DNA of 64,000 nt from Epiperipatus broadwayi. Taxonomy: Eukaryota; Onychophora; Udeonychophora; Euonychophora; Peripatidae. Positions 1 to 14,292 of this stretch are shown here, in pieces. The stretch covers positions 1 to 64,000 of the forward strand of contig JAQFVV010006845.1 of NCBI GenBank assembly GCA_028023455.1, written 5' to 3'. The notes under the pieces were generated by a model. It had not been told where the DNA came from and ran no database searches. It was given only the letters and a program-made list of their open reading frames with translations. Numbering within the stretch: position 1 is the first letter of the stretch; the number at the start of each line of letters is the position of its first letter. Both the position numbers and the translations under genes were made by a program.

Positions 1-509
1 TTTATATGTAAGCTTTATTATTAATTTGCCAATCTCAAACAAACTGGCAAGCTTAATTTATAAACATCTTTTCTGTCATTTTTAAGTAAACCTTCATGAA
101 GCAAGTTATTAACGTCCCCTTTTAAAACATAACGCATTATTAATTAATATGCCCACCAGATTGTTTTACGTCAACATTTTGTTTATGCTTTAATATAATA
201 TATATATATATATTTAACTCTAGATTTTCTACCCGGGGAGAATCCAAAACTTTGGCTAATTAACGCTCTGAAATTTTATAAATGTTATTCAATTCTGAAA
301 AGGTGAGCAATTAGTTTTTCTTATAACTGCTAGTTTTATTTTTACTTACTCTTAAAATATAAAATACAGTACTTATATATTCCAGTTGTTGTAAAATCAA
401 TGAAGGTGGGAGTGATTTATTTTAAATAGCAGAAAAAGGGATGGGGGTAAATCTTAATGTTTCTATTACTAAATAAAATCTTCATGTATATTTTTTTTTA
501 AATCTAAAT

Positions 510-576
<67 letters not shown>

Positions 577-1071
577 ACATATACATACAGTATTCAATTA
601 TTTAAAAAAAAAAAAAAAATTTTTTTTATTCTTTTATACATACAGAGATTTATATGTATAGATTTATTATTATGAATAAGCAGTTCTTTTTGTGATTTAT
701 TATATAATATTTTTTATTATTAAATAATATGTGTTAAATTTATTTAACTTTCATTTTGTTAAAAGAGAGTAAATCAGAAAGGTGTAAAATTGTTAGATTA
801 GGAGATAAAAATTGTACACGTGTGAAACAATGAATAGATCTGTACAAACACAAAGATGCTTTTACACTTATTTCTGATGGCTATAGATGGCCAGCTTTGT
901 TGTTATCTGTATCTTAAAATTATTTTTACAAAAGAGGTGCTTTGATGTAGATAACGATAGCATCAATTTTAAGTCAAACTTGTGAAGCTTTGATTTTTTT
1001 TGAGATAAAGATTTCCAGATGTTTTTTTTTCTTTGGTTGAAATTCGCGATATAAATGATTAAAACAATTTT
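1..1071. other. AT-rich non-coding DNA with microsatellites
   Basis: No coding potential was recognised. The stretch holds short TA runs (about 193-213), a compound TC/TA microsatellite (511-573, listed separately) and several poly-A and poly-T tracts. Confidence 0.6.
511..573. repeat. Compound microsatellite (TC)n(TA)n
   Basis: About eleven TC dinucleotides run directly into about twenty TA dinucleotides. Such compound tracts are unstable in copy number and this one may be misassembled or polymorphic. Confidence 0.95.
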
Positions 1072-1180
1072 TTTAATCAGTTAATCATAAATTTTTTTAG
1101 AGAGATGATCAGTCAGTCTTAAATTTTTTTTAAGAGATGATCAGTCAGTCATAAATTTTTTAGAGAGAGATGATCAGTTA
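1072..1180. repeat. Three-copy tandem repeat, 32-33 bp period
   Basis: The motif GATGATCAGTCAGTC starts at about 1104 and 1136, and a shortened form starts at 1169. Each is followed by ATAAATTTTTT and AGAGA. The copies are close to identical, so the duplication is fairly recent. There is no coding content. Confidence 0.85.
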
Positions 1181-3150
1181 AATTATTATTATTATTTTGA
1201 GACTCAACTCAGTCGGTCCTTCCTTGTTGTTATTCTTAAGCAGAAATGTAAGCGTGGATTTTTTTTTTTTTAAAAAGAGAGTGAACGCTTTAATTTTTTT
1301 TTCACTCCTTGAAAGTTGAAAAAAAAGAGCAAATGAAATGTGTGTTTATATAAAGCAATTTCCAGCAATATTAAAGAATAGGAGAGAAATGGAACAAGAT
1401 TGAATTTATTATAAGTTAGTAATAATTATAAAAATGATATTAACATATTTGGTTATGCATAATAATATGCCTCTGCATTGCTAAACCATCTTTTTCTGCT
1501 TCCTGATTAATACAGAATGAGTCAAAATCGCTGATCTGTCTATGAAGTCATGTATCCAGTAATAACCAACAAAATGACAGATTTTGAAGCCAACCACACA
1601 AGCTATATGGAATGCTTTATTTCTAGTTCTTGGCTTATTAAAAGCTCATTACCTTCCAATGAATGGAGAAGAGGAAATAGAAGAAAAAGAAAATCCATAA
1701 CAGCCATGTAGAACCAAGTTTGAAGCCATAAATCAAATTTTTGTTGATTTACCTCAATCATCTAAAGTGTCGACAGCAATTATTTTTTTTTAAAGAAGAG
1801 AAACAAGCAAATCCACCGGTACCTACTTATTCAAAGTACTTATAATAACTTTTTTTTAAATGGTAGAAGGAAGCCAATCAACAGTGAATAATAATGGAAT
1901 TGAAGAAACAAGAAAGTCAATTGATTCAGCATTATCTTAAAAGTATCTGCAATAACTTTTTTTTGTTGTTGTTGTTATTGGTGAGCAAAGAAAAGCAGTC
2001 TAAAATTCAAATTCAGGATATTAATAAGAAGTAAAAAGTAGACGGGTAAATATGAACTTTCTTTAACCGATTTTATTCTTTTGCTTATTAAAAGTAAACC
2101 TTAATTTACTGGTCAAAGCAATTTTCTTTTTGATACAGAAACATTAAAGACTTGTTTATCTATAGTTATTTGCAATATCTCACAACATAGCACAAACATA
2201 GTTTAAATCTTTAAACTTAAATTTTTCATTATTTTTTTTTATTATATATTGTAATGTTGAAATGTTTTTTTTTAATTGTTCTTCAGTTGTTAATGATAAT
2301 GAGCAACCTATAGATATATGCATTTATAATGTTTTTTATTTTTATTTTATCTTGTTGCATATTAAAAAATTAATATATGTATTTTATTTTCTTTCGCTAT
2401 AAGGTTGCAAAAGAGAAAGATATTTTTATATATGTGATTTTTGGGTATACATTTTAAACATATATGTTAACATTACCGAATGCGTGAATGTGTAACTGCT
2501 TATCCAAACACATTAAAGAATAGGTTATATATATGATTAGTTTAAAATGGTAAATTGAAAAGTAGGGCATTACATTTGAATGGAAATGAAATGACATATA
2601 CAAGTTACACCTGAAATTTATTTTATGATATGATGAGTAAGAAAAGTCTTAAATAAGCATTTATAGAATATGTATTTTTTTTTGTATTGATTTAAGTCAG
2701 CTTATTTTGAGATATAAAGAAAAGTGACAAACCTATATATTAAGTTTATTTGCTTATACTTACATAAATTTTTTTTATTAATTTTATATAAAATTTTATA
2801 TTAATAAACCATTTATTTAATTGTCGATTTGACTTTAAAGAAGGAAAGAAAGAGTAGTAGTGTTAATAAAATATAATTATATATCTTAATTGGTTTCCGA
2901 GTAATTATTAAGAATATTGTGTTTTTTTTTTTTTGTCTTAATTCTATCATTTTAATTCATCATCATTGCTCGCAGTTATTAAGTATTACCATTCGTATAT
3001 ATTGAGCAATCACTTGCAAATATTAAGCGTCCGCAAAATAATAGGTAAACTAGAATGTTGATATTTGGGTATTTAAGGATTATGCTTGAGAATAGCCAAG
3101 TTTTGATAATTATAGTTCAACATAGAAAGCTAAAATTGTATTGTGTCCAT
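1181..3150. other. AT-rich stretch, nothing recognised
   Basis: There is an ATT run near 1186-1198 and a GTT run near 1963-1978. About 1480-1740 is a little less AT-rich, but its six-frame reading is broken by stops and I recognise no domain. Confidence 0.5.
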
Positions 3151-3580
3151 GAATTTAGATCATCCTCATCAAAGATGGATATCATGTTATTAGTTAAAAA
3201 TGTTTCAAATAATACTATATAAAAGTTATGATCGCCATCAATCATCATTAATAAATTATAATCATTAAATTTAATGTTTAGCGTAATGAATATGTTTTAG
3301 TAAATAGGGGTTTATAGAAAATTGAATATTATGCAAAGAGATTCATGATGATCAATCATCACCATTAGTATTATTAAATCCCAGTATGAAATATGATAAT
3401 TTTAATAGATGCCTATAAGTTTATAAAGATGAATTTATTGTTGTGAGTTTATTGATAAGCCATGGCTAGTATCATCATCACTATTATAATCATTATTATG
3501 ATATTATTATCATCATCGTCATTATTACCTTTATTGTGATAAATAATCTAGTTATATGGCCATCAATATCAATAATGGTC
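3151..3580. repeat. Cryptically simple CAT/ATT-rich region
   Basis: Short runs of ATC, CAT and ATT recur irregularly (ATCATCATTA, TATCATCATC, TCATCATCGTC). This is slippage-derived low-complexity DNA and not a clean array. Confidence 0.6.
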
Positions 3581-4270
3581 TTCACATGCTTGTTTGGAAG
3601 CCATTAATAGGATTATACATGTCTGTTCATCAATATACGCTAATGAGCTAGCAATGTCTATAAGAATCTTTGATCTATAGTATAAACTTTGGTAATATTG
3701 GGATCCTGTAATTTTATCAATATAGATAAAATGTAAGAATGTCATTTTTGTTCAATAGTCATCCAAGTCATGTGTAATAAATATGTACTGAATGAGTTTG
3801 AACCCAAGTACACCATAAATAGATACTTATCTAGATTGAAAACAATCTAGTGGCGCTCATGGGAAAACACATGTACTTAGCTAAACTGAATAAAGAGTGA
3901 TATCATCCCTTTCCAACCTCATAATATTAGTTTTATAAAATATATTTTTTTATAAGTTGTCATGAATAGCACCCGTGTGTGCATATGACCATGAATGGTC
4001 TTATATATTTGGAAAGAAGGATAGGAAGGATTCTTTGTTAGAAGAACCTAGTATTGGAGATAAGCATAAGGCACTCCAGGAATCTCACAGTGGGTACTTT
4101 TATTCAGTTGCTATATTTAATATTATTTTATTGGATGACAATGGCCAGTCTGTTTTATTGTTCAGATGACTGCCCCAATATATAAATAAATACCAAGAAT
4201 CTTTAATGCTGATATTTTCAAGTGGCACAGTGATTCTATAATTTCTTTATCTATGCCATGATGAATTACT
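3581..4270. other. Unassigned stretch with one short open frame
   Basis: A 64-codon open frame at 3975-4169 (+) is the only open frame. Its product matches no family I know, shows no signal peptide or membrane segment, and has no flanking frame or splice-site context that would make it an exon. I treat it as a chance frame. Confidence 0.4.
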
Positions 4271-4480
4271 ATAGTTACAAATGGTACAGATTGGATAGGC
4301 ATATATCTAATAATAATAATTTCCCCTATCTAAATATTGTTACAAATGGATTGAAATATGCCACACACCTGAGAGAGGTGTATTTCTATGTTAATTTATT
4401 ATAGTTACAAATACATATTTATATTAATTTATAAAATATTGTTACAAATGGCAATTTATAAATAATTGTTACAATATATA
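4271..4480. repeat. Interspersed GTTACAAATGG motif cluster
   Basis: GTTACAAATGG or a close variant occurs about five times (near 4273, 4339, 4404, 4441 and 4468) at irregular spacing in AT-rich DNA. It looks like a decayed minisatellite. Confidence 0.6.
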
Positions 4481-4727
4481 TATATATATAACTGCATAGC
4501 ATATTATTTATATAAATAATGGCATTCAAACTAGGGTCATCTATTTTAAAGCAGTAAATTATATTTCATGTCATTAGTGACATTTACCCATACAACGTTA
4601 CTGACATTTGGCCTTATCTTTGTGATTATATATATGTACTTCTTAATCTGGGGGTTTTGACAAGTTTGAACCCATAGATTTCTTCTCTATCTCATTCCAT
4701 AGATAGTTGAGCTATCTGGAACCACAT

Positions 4728-4860
4728 TTATTTCGTATAAAATGCTTCTGGCGGTGATTCCCGTAAGTTTGACACACACTATGCATACCAACTTTCTTCA
4801 TATAAAAAGGCCTCTGGCGGTGATTCCCTAAGTCTGGCACACACCATGCCCATCCACTTC
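4728..4860. repeat. Two-copy tandem repeat, about 66 bp
   Basis: CTCTGGCGGTGATTCCC with a following GACACACAC block occurs at about 4745 and 4811. Both copies are preceded by a TATAAAA-like stretch. The copies are richer in GC than their surroundings and differ by a few substitutions and one indel. Confidence 0.85.
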
Positions 4861-5714
4861 TTTGTTTTTGTCTAGAAGCACGACCTTTCCTGTTATTTTT
4901 AGGCTATTATATCAGCACCACAAACTTCTTCATATTATTACTCCCTTTTGCTTCATGACCCAGTTTTAATGCTCTAATATTAAAATTGTGCTCTGCTTAA
5001 AAACATATATAAATGCCAACTACTTCTAGTTTTATTAATTAAATTTATTTCAGTCTTATACAATCCCACCATCGTATTTTGTTATTTATCTATTTAAGAG
5101 TATTTGCCTTGGGGAAAATAAAGTGTTCTTACCAGCGCTAATTAACAGAAGTTTCATTAAATATTTTGTCAAATGTCATTTTCAAATATGTTTTCAAATG
5201 TATTTTATTTATTTTCACGACCTCAATGGCGTGAAAATAGTTTATATCATATGTATAATAAATTTTGGAATGCTCCTAGAAATATATATGTTAGTCACCA
5301 TGTTTCTGAACCATAGTAAATCAAAGCATTAAGGGCAGTATTATGTAATTCTTTCTAATATTCTATTGGCATTTTAATATTGGACCCACCAAAGATGTGT
5401 GCTTATTTATAATATATAATTTAGTTAGTAAAGAGCATATGAGAAATAATAGCATGAATGACACTATGTTATCATCTACTGCTTGCTCATTCATGCACAC
5501 ACTAATGTATATAATTAAGTCACAATGTATAATAATGTCATCATTATATTAAAGTATATTTTATTCGAATTTCTTTTCCTCCACTTCCACACATACAGTT
5601 AGTTATGCGTGTATATATTTTAATTTAGTCATAGTTAATAGATGTCTCATTGTTGTGCTCAGCTTTGCTAGTCGGCCGGATTAAAATTAATTCTCATGTA
5701 CCATCACTATTATG
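4861..5714. other. AT-rich stretch, nothing recognised
   Basis: There is a 69-codon open frame at 5123-5332 (+), rich in F, I and Y, as expected of random AT-rich DNA. No domain or repeat was identified. Confidence 0.5.
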
Positions 5715-5860
5715 TTATTCATTAGGTGTTAGATCTGGGGCTTACAGAGTGGGTTCGAATCCAGGCTGGTCCTTGACCTAAATCTCGGGCTTGACTAGGT
5801 TTGAAGTACATTTTGTGAGTTCCAGCTCATGTTAGATGGATAAACATGTTTTGACTGGTA
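5715..5860 (+). mobile_element. tRNA-derived SINE fragment
   Basis: A perfect pol III B-box (GGGTTCGAATCC) lies at 5751-5762, followed by about 90 bp of moderately GC-richer body. The A-box region upstream is degenerate. Just downstream (about 5858-5880) is a short palindrome around a TA run that may be the element end. This is a SINE remnant, not a working tRNA gene, because no cloverleaf closes. Confidence 0.45.
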
Positions 5861-8800
5861 CAATATATATATATTGTAACCTTAAGTTTTATCCATAGAA
5901 TTTTATGTTAAATATAGTATTTCTATTTTTTTACATAGTTTATTTTTTGTTAAGTAAATGCTATTACTGTATTAGAGATAGTTAGTCAATTGAGTCATAT
6001 TATAAGCTATTTTGTTGATTTATAACTATTATTATAAAATATTGCTATTTAAGAATGATTTATATAGGTAAATTTAAATAATTTTTGCTTATCAATCAAG
6101 CTTATTTGATAATTATAGGTATATAAAACCATAAAGTGATTATTTTAAAAGTATAATCTTTTTTAAATGTAGTATACTACAAAATTTGAATATTTTCTTA
6201 ATATAGTCGTTGCACTTGTTATTAAAGTATGTCACCATTAAATAAACACATAAATAGTTAAATAATGTTTTATTGCTTTTATTTAACATAAATGAGTAAT
6301 TACAGTTTATTTAAACAATTCATTATCAACATATCATTATAAATGTTAGTTTTATAATATTTTAATCATTTATAAATCTTAGTAATTAACCAATAACTTT
6401 AAATTAGTTATTTCTAAACAATTATTTTAGATATCTTTAGTATTTGAGTGTGTGAAGATAATCAATTTCATTTTAAAATTAAAGTTAAAAGAAAATTGTA
6501 ATTATGATTTGACTTCCTTGTTCAAAAGAGTTAATATAGAAATATAACTTTATGCTTTTATCTTATATTTTTCTGTTGAAAATATTTTAAAAATATTTGT
6601 TTTTAAAAAAAGATTATTATATAAAGTTAATCTGAAAACATTTTTAAAATATGTTTAAATAAAAACATTATTTATTGTTGTCATAATTTTCATTCTAAAT
6701 AATAATTATTTGCAAAAGGTGATGTAATTTTAATTATTTGTTTTGTCTATGGAATTTTCCAGACTTGGTAATTAAAGTTATTCTTAGCAGTTTTGACTTA
6801 GCAACTTAATGAGGTCACATAAATTAATTAAAAATTGAAATTCCCATTGTCAATCATGTAATTAATTATCTATCATATAACTTATTATATTTAAATTCTG
6901 ACCATATATATTTTACGTACTTTATCATTCCTTCCTCAGTTTTCTAAACTATAATTTTTTATAATTACCTATTATTTTGACAATTTAACCCATGGAACAG
7001 CTAAAATAGTTATCTGCTTGTATCTCTAATTTTGATCAGTTTTTTCATAACATCTCCAAATTTATATACTATTAGGAATCTCTGACATTGCATAAAAATA
7101 TGAAAGAAGTCAATATGCTGTTTCAACAATTTGTGTCATGAAATTTTTCTTCAGGAGGTATAAATCTCATTTGAACTTTTAATTCATTTTCAAATACTTG
7201 TTTAAACATGGTGGTTTTATTTAAAAGTAAAGATTGCAAAATAGTGAATGCCAGAACTTTATATAATTTTGCATTCATTTTAAAAAATGTTTATATGTGT
7301 TATTTTACAATGAATTCTAGATGTTATATTTCCAAATGTTGAGCTTTGCTACTGTTTGTAGAATGTTCTCTTTTAGCTTAATTTGATGTCCCAGTCAAAT
7401 TAGAACTTTTACCTGAAATTGTAGGATCATGTAAATAATAAAGTAGCTAATGAATAATTAGAAACAAATGAATGCTTTGTGTTGTTGAAAAAAACTATTT
7501 TATTGCTATGTCTACATATTTTGAAATGGCATCCATAAAATTATTATTATGCTATTGTTTTAAAATGTTTGAAATGTTTGTTTCACCATTCATAAAATTG
7601 TGAAAATGGATATATTAAATTTAGAAGGAATTGTTTTTTATTATGAAATATTTTTATAAATAGACAAATGTCATTTTTATGCATTTAACTATGAATGAAA
7701 TCTACATTGTAAATATTAGTGTGGAAATATTTCACCCTATTCTAGGAATAGAAATAAATATAATTATGCTTGAGTGTGCTTTATTCGCTAATAAATATTT
7801 TATATGTCTCTGAAAGATAAAACAATATAAAATACAGTCAATAAACATCACATGGTGGCAATACGTATAGAGAGTTTTGCCTCTTTTAATATAAAATACA
7901 CTTGATGCTTACTTTAATCTATGTATTCTTGATAAAAGATATTATACCCAGTATATGTACTTTTGGATATTCTGTTGCCAATAAAATATTAAATATTACT
8001 TATTCAATGCTTACTGAAATCTGCTCTTCATCTTTATAATGTTTAAATAAATATTTATTTATTGTTGAATACCACTTTATATCACTTTGCATTACTTTAA
8101 TAAAAACATACTCTGTTCTTTATTAATGTTTTGTTGCATGAAGCTATGAATTATGTTTCCAGAGAAAACAATATTTTTATCTATATGCTACTTAAAATAA
8201 ATAGTATGCTTTCTACACATTTTATTATTATTTTTATTTGAATTCCTTCAAGAGAAATTATATTTTTTATCATCAAATTATTTAAAGAAATACTTCATTA
8301 TTACTTTGAATTGCTTTTCAAGTAATATTAGTGCTTATTATTCTATATGTTTTGTTTTTTGGAATATTTGTTTGCCAATACTTAATGTTCTGAATTGTTA
8401 TGATATTCTTCTAAATCTTCAATGTGTCCAAGAACTTTTTATTGAAACATTTATTCTTCCAAATGGTATGGAAAAAAGTTTTATGAATTAGTAATTCGTA
8501 AAAGTGTATAAATATTTAGTTATAAGATTTATGTATGATTTTAGTATGTTTATTATGTTAATTCTCAGAATATTACTGCTTTATGAAATATAATTTGAAG
8601 GTATCACATCAGCCCTGTATGGAATTATTTAGAAAGTGTATGGATAAATGGAAAAATTTATGAAATAGATGTATATTTTTCTTATTAATTTTTTTAACCA
8701 CTAATTTATAGACCTAGCTATATTTTTCTATCATTGTTATATTTTATCGGTTTTTCACATCACTTATTTGTTATTATTATGTGAGATAATAGTATTCTCT

Positions 8801-9030
8801 CTATTTTTTATATGTTGTTTTTATCGTGCTAATGAGCTATACTATGTCTTAAATAACACTTAGCATAGAATACTATATTTTAGGCAACCTCTAGTTGAGA
8901 TGGTTTATTCTTGTATATTTTTTAAATTAGTGACAATGTACTAATTATTTATTGCATTTTTGGATAAGCATTAGTTGCATTTATTCCATTATTTTTGCCA
9001 ACATTTTATCTCTTCATGTTTATCATGGTG
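5861..9030. other. AT-rich stretch, nothing recognised
   Basis: Over 3 kb with no open frame longer than 61 codons and no clear repeats or transposon motifs. The composition is uniform. Confidence 0.5.
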
Positions 9031-9150
9031 AGATTTAATAAAGTCATGCATAATTCCAATCATGTCTTTATTTTTTTGCTCTTGAAATATTTTAAGGTCA
9101 GGAGTAATACCAAGCATGTCTTTATTTTTGCTCTAGTTGAAGTCAAAGTG
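9031..9150. repeat. Short direct duplication, about 54 bp period
   Basis: CATGTCTTTATTTTT and following bases occur at about 9061 and 9115. Both are preceded by a similar AAT(T/A)CCAA block. It is a simple local duplication. Confidence 0.65.
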
Positions 9151-10317
9151 GTTTAGATTTGTTATTATTTGGTATGTTTTAAAAACCTTGATAAAATATT
9201 TTGCATTTAAATTTATAATTATTTATGTTGCTCTAAAATTTATACATCTTTCAAATACATTCTATTATATAAGATTTATATATGTTACTCTTGTTAGATA
9301 CATTTCCTACAGGGATATATGTAACTGATAGTTGTATTAATAAAAGGAGAGAACATTCTGAACTCATAAATAAATCATATTAAGATTATTTATTTAATTA
9401 TTATATATTTTCAACTTGTGATGATATAATTTCAGATTTTATTAAATATTTAATAATTACTTTTGACTTCTGTATTAGTCTTAATAAATATTGTTTTAAT
9501 TATTAATTTTGGAATTTGTATTTCTATCATCTTCATCCTAGGAAAAAATCACACATATATTTTTATTATTATGATATAAGAGAACATAACTACCAGAAGA
9601 ATATAATATAAATCACTTTATTAAATTTTATATTGTTGATGCTAAGATAACATCCATGGATAAGATAACTTTGCTTTGTTTTTGGATTAAGAAATATGCG
9701 AACCTGTTTGTGTGATATATGGGTAGCAACAAAATTTATCTTTTTCTCATAATATCATGAGTGTATTCCTAGTTTGATATAATTTTATTATAAGATTTTT
9801 CATGATTAATTTTAAATATAATAGGTATGTATTGTATTAAGATATTATCCGAAAGATTGGATCATATCTTATTATTGTTGTTATTACTAGATCACATTCA
9901 TGGTTTGAATAAGAACTTAAAATGAAAAATAAGATTATATTTGTTTATGTAAGAATTTTATAGCAAGATTCCTGAGATATGATTTAATTAAGAAAGCTTT
10001 GTTTTGCCTGTGAGATCTGTTTTGATTAAGAAAGATTTACTTTGATTAAGAAATCTGATTTACTGAAGAGAGATTTATTTTGATTAATAATCTTTTTAAG
10101 TAATCTGATTTTATGTTATCTTGCTGCATAAGATTATGTTAGTTTATAGAGTATTATAACTCACCTCCTTATTATATGCTTTTGTTTGATATAAGCAACA
10201 TCAGAGCTGGCCCTTTCCCATGGTTACATTGATGGATGGTTTGATCATTTGATCATGTTTCTAATCCCTTTTTTTGGTTACAATATACATATAGCACTGC
10301 TAAATATTCTAGCTTTG

Positions 10318-10632
10318 GTATTCACTTACTATATTTGAATTTCAATCTGGCATTATGCATTCATTGATTTTTTCTTATATTGTGATTTGCGTACAGTACA
10401 TGTAATGTATTTTTCAATATATCTCTATCTTTTTGTTTAGAATAGTCTTGATATCAATATATTTATTAACTTGCAACTGTATGGGTAAGAAGATTCCTGA
10501 TTTCTATGTTGTTTGATTCAGACTTTGTGTTATTAAATAGAGATAGCATTGTTGCAATGTTCTAGAATTGTTTTGCATTTCTTTGCTATATTTGAGTTTC
10601 AACTAGTATTATACATTTATTGATTTATATAT
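10318..10632. repeat. Diverged direct repeat, about 256 bp apart
   Basis: A block of roughly 42 bp (CTATATTTGAATTTCAA with CATT...TTGATTT) at about 10330 recurs with changes at about 10586. It may be an old segmental duplication. Confidence 0.5.
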
Positions 10633-13600
10633 ATGTAATACATTGCATTAAAGTAATTTATGTAAATAAAATTTTAGTTTGTAAAAAATTAGTTTTTTTT
10701 TTCAACTTGTGGGTCCCTATGCTAATATTTTCTATAGAAATTGTTTTATTTATGTGATTACAATATTTGATAATTTTAACTCTAAGTCCACATTCTTACA
10801 ATAAACTAATTTAATTACTGAGGGATATTTTTATAAACAAAGACTATGATATTTTTTTCTGATTCAGGTAATTTTAAAAATTTAACAATAAAACAATGGA
10901 TTGAAAAAAAAAAACTATTAAATTGTTATTTATAAGAAGTTTTGTTGAAACATAGTATATATGCAATAATAAAAACAAATAAATTAATCTTTAAATCAGA
11001 TGACAACATAAACGTTTACTCAACTTACAAATAAACTGATGTTATATTATTCAAGATATCTGTGAGAAAATCGATTTTAGTAGGAAAGGTAAATAGAAAG
11101 ACAAAAGAGGGAAAGTATTATAAGTAATAGAGTCATATCTTTTTGGAAACTACATTGCACTAAAAGAAAGTTTCTAAAATAAACTGTTTATATTTTTCCA
11201 ACTGATGTTTATTTATCTATTTTTAGAACGATCATAATCTCTAAACGTTGAACATTTATTTGGTAATGAGTCCTGGGACATAATATTAATGAAAGATGTT
11301 GTGTATATACATAAAAAAAAAGATATTTACCAGTTCATATATGTTTGACTTGATTGAAGTGTGAAGTACATTGAAGAGTAAGGAAAACATCTGGTTTACA
11401 ATCTGCAAATACCTAAGTTTTATTTCTGTCTGCTCTATGAATTGGGTAGTCTATTTGAAATGTTTCTGATTTGAAAAATCATAATAATCTAGAAGCTATT
11501 TTTTGTAGAATAATTTGCAATGATATTTGTTATCAATTCTATATTTTCGTGCTAATAATTATATAATGAGCAGAGACATCTTTATTATGTATATGCAAAT
11601 AAAAATTTAAGCTAAAAAAATTGTGTAATGTTTTTATTTTTAAAAAATCAATATTTATAGATTATTTGTAATAGAACGAATAAGAATATATGGATTATAT
11701 TCTGATGAAATGTTTTTGGACAAGTATAATTTTCAATATTTATTAAAAAATCTGATAAAAAAGTTTGATGACGTTAAAGATTAGACTAAACTCTAAAGAT
11801 ATGATTAACTACCATAGATGGATTATACTAAAAGTTATTAGATTTTTATGTTCATATATAAAAAGTAAACAACGTACTAGATTCTTAAGTGAGTTATTTA
11901 TATATATATTATTAAATAAATGTTTTTTCAAGTAACTGCTAAAATAGCTAATTAATTCTTGCTAATTTGTTTATATAGACATGTATTTTCATTTATGATA
12001 GCTTCCAGGACTGATAGAGCAGAATAATTAAATATATAACTAAAATGTTTTGGAAAAATATTTTCCTTCAACTGTGTTGATTATGTGATGCTATAAAAGT
12101 GTAGAAACTACAAAAAATTAATTAAAAAATGAAGAAAAGTAATATGCATGAAATCACAGAACAAAATCGAACTCTTTAAAGATTGTACTTTTGTGTCCAT
12201 TCAAAATAAAATAAACAATAAATGCAAATAAAACTGAAAATGTTGTGGACACATCTGTTGGATTTAAATTTAATTGACTTTTTTTTTTATTTATGTAAAG
12301 GAACTTTAATATACATGCAATTTAGCTACTTCGTTATATGTTTTCTTGAAACATTGGTAAGTACAGTATATATTTTAATATTCTGCAACGTAGTTGTTCT
12401 GAAAACTGTGGTCTTTCTATTATCCATGAAAACCTTCACTTCAGTATATATATATAAAACAATATTTAGGTTTCCAGATCAAATAGCTGTTGAATAATTA
12501 AAATGATCCTTTTAAACATTAAAATACTAAGATTATTCTATCTTTTTGATGAGAGTTAGACATTTTTCTTTTAAAATCAATTTATAAACGTACCTGATAT
12601 TTTAAAACTATATATATTCTCAAATTTATTTGGTAAGACGGTCTTAAATAAAATACTCATGAAAAACAAAACCATTTCCAAATATCTCCATAAAAAAATA
12701 GTGAATCCAAAGACAATATTCAGCAAACTAATTAAGTGGAAATGATATTATTTTTGCAGTTTTTACTTCTTACTTTATCCTTTAAATAATAGTTAGATAC
12801 CTATTTGATGATGAATAATTGGGTGAGTATCTATGTCGTATATGAAACAAATATCCAAGATAAAATTTTAGAGTTTTTGTTAAACATCTTCAGCTACCTA
12901 AAATAAAATGAATTTTTACTTAGACTTAAACTCAAACCATAGATATAGCAGCTGGCTATGCTAATCTCAATGCGTATAAAGCAATTAAATTTTAATATAC
13001 AATGGAACTGTGAGGTGTTCTGTATCTAATTATGTGACTTTAATTATAGGCTATCTAAAGAAAAATGTAAACAAACAAAAATATAAGCAAAATAAAAAAA
13101 AAATTAAATTTACAAAACTTTATATTTGAGCAGCCTTTTTTCCTTCTTTGAACACTGCACACGATTATATATATATATTCATAAAATTTCTACAGTTTAT
13201 ATTGAAAGCACATAAATTTTATTCTTTTTTTATTATCCTTCCTGAATGTGATGCATTATTTCACATAATAAATTATTTTCTAGGAGTAATGTTACCTAAA
13301 TTTTACAAAATTTTAAGGCATACTAAATATAATACTGATTTAAAAAAATAAATTTCTTTTTAGTCCATCTTTTATGTTTCTATTAATTAAGAGCGAAAAA
13401 AATCACTGAAAACCAAAAAAAATAGCAAATCGCCCACTTTATTTAGCTTCTAAATAAAAATATGGTAGCTAAGTTTTTTTCTTCTTATTGTTCTTGCTTC
13501 AGTAAATGCATGAGTGAACACACAGTAAAATAGATGTATCTCCCACTAAATTTTTTTTATTAACAATTATATTATTAATTTTTAAAATTTTGTTTATATA

Positions 13601-13870
13601 TACATGTAAAAATGCGTTTATGTTATGTATTTATACACGTGCTGAAAAGTATTGCATAACAATAAACTATTCTATTCTAATCAATGTTGATCAACAAAAG
13701 GTGAGCTATTATACACTACATTATATACCTTGAACAAGAGGGAGACTTGGAATAAAACAAAGCTCCACTATAGATTGTTGTTTTAACTGCTTCATTGCAA
13801 ACTTCATATATAAATAATATTCTCCTTTCAGTTAACAATCCCTATAAATAAAAACAATACCATATCCATT
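10633..13870. other. AT-rich stretch, nothing recognised
   Basis: The open frames at 12222-12497 and 13148-13351 (+) are rich in F, I, Y and L and match no family. A weak B-box-like stretch near 12930 (minus strand) is too degenerate to call a SINE. Confidence 0.5.
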
Positions 13871-14292
13871 GTATTTATATATTGGACTACTTTTTAGAAA
13901 AAAATAACTTTAATCTTCCAAATACATCTAACTGTTTCGAATAGCACACAGGTTAGTATATACACAACATTTTGAGAGGAATTATTCCTGTCTTTTTCAG
14001 ATGTTGCTGACCTGACCAGTCCACAATACTTGTATGGGAATCGAACCATGACCCTTAGATTCTTAAATGCACCATTGGTAAGAGCATTCCCATATAATAT
14101 TATCACTGGTCAGGCTAGAAACATCTGAAGAAGAGAGAAGAAGAATACTTCTCAAAAAGTTGTGCATATTCTCGCTTGTGTGCCATTACTAATAGTTGAA
14201 TGTAATTGGAAAATTTTTAAAAAGTTATTTTTTTTTAAAAAAACATTCAAACCTTAATATTAGATGATGTAAATAGTCCAATATATAAATAC
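13871..14292. mobile_element. Inverted SINE dimer (foldback) with one tRNA-like head
   Basis: The ends are an 18/18 inverted repeat: GTATTTATATATTGGACT at the left and its complement at 14275-14292. The arms stay similar inward for over 100 bp. The centre holds a minus-strand B-box (GGTTCGATTCCC, complement of 14036-14047). The right half matches the body and tail of the plus-strand SINE at 40198-40471, including the CAGGTCAGCAAC-like block, GAATGTAATTG and the terminal ATATAAATAC. So the element is a minus-strand SINE with its tRNA head, joined to a second, headless plus-strand tail. I saw no clear target-site duplication. Confidence 0.75.

Noticed and set aside
3975-4169. 64-codon open frame as a small gene or exon
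   Set aside because: No family match, no flanking splice or coding context, and composition fits a chance frame in AT-rich DNA.
12222-12497. 91-codon open frame as a membrane protein gene
   Set aside because: Rich in F, L, I, V and Y as any AT-rich frame would be. No promoter, conserved motif or neighbouring exon.
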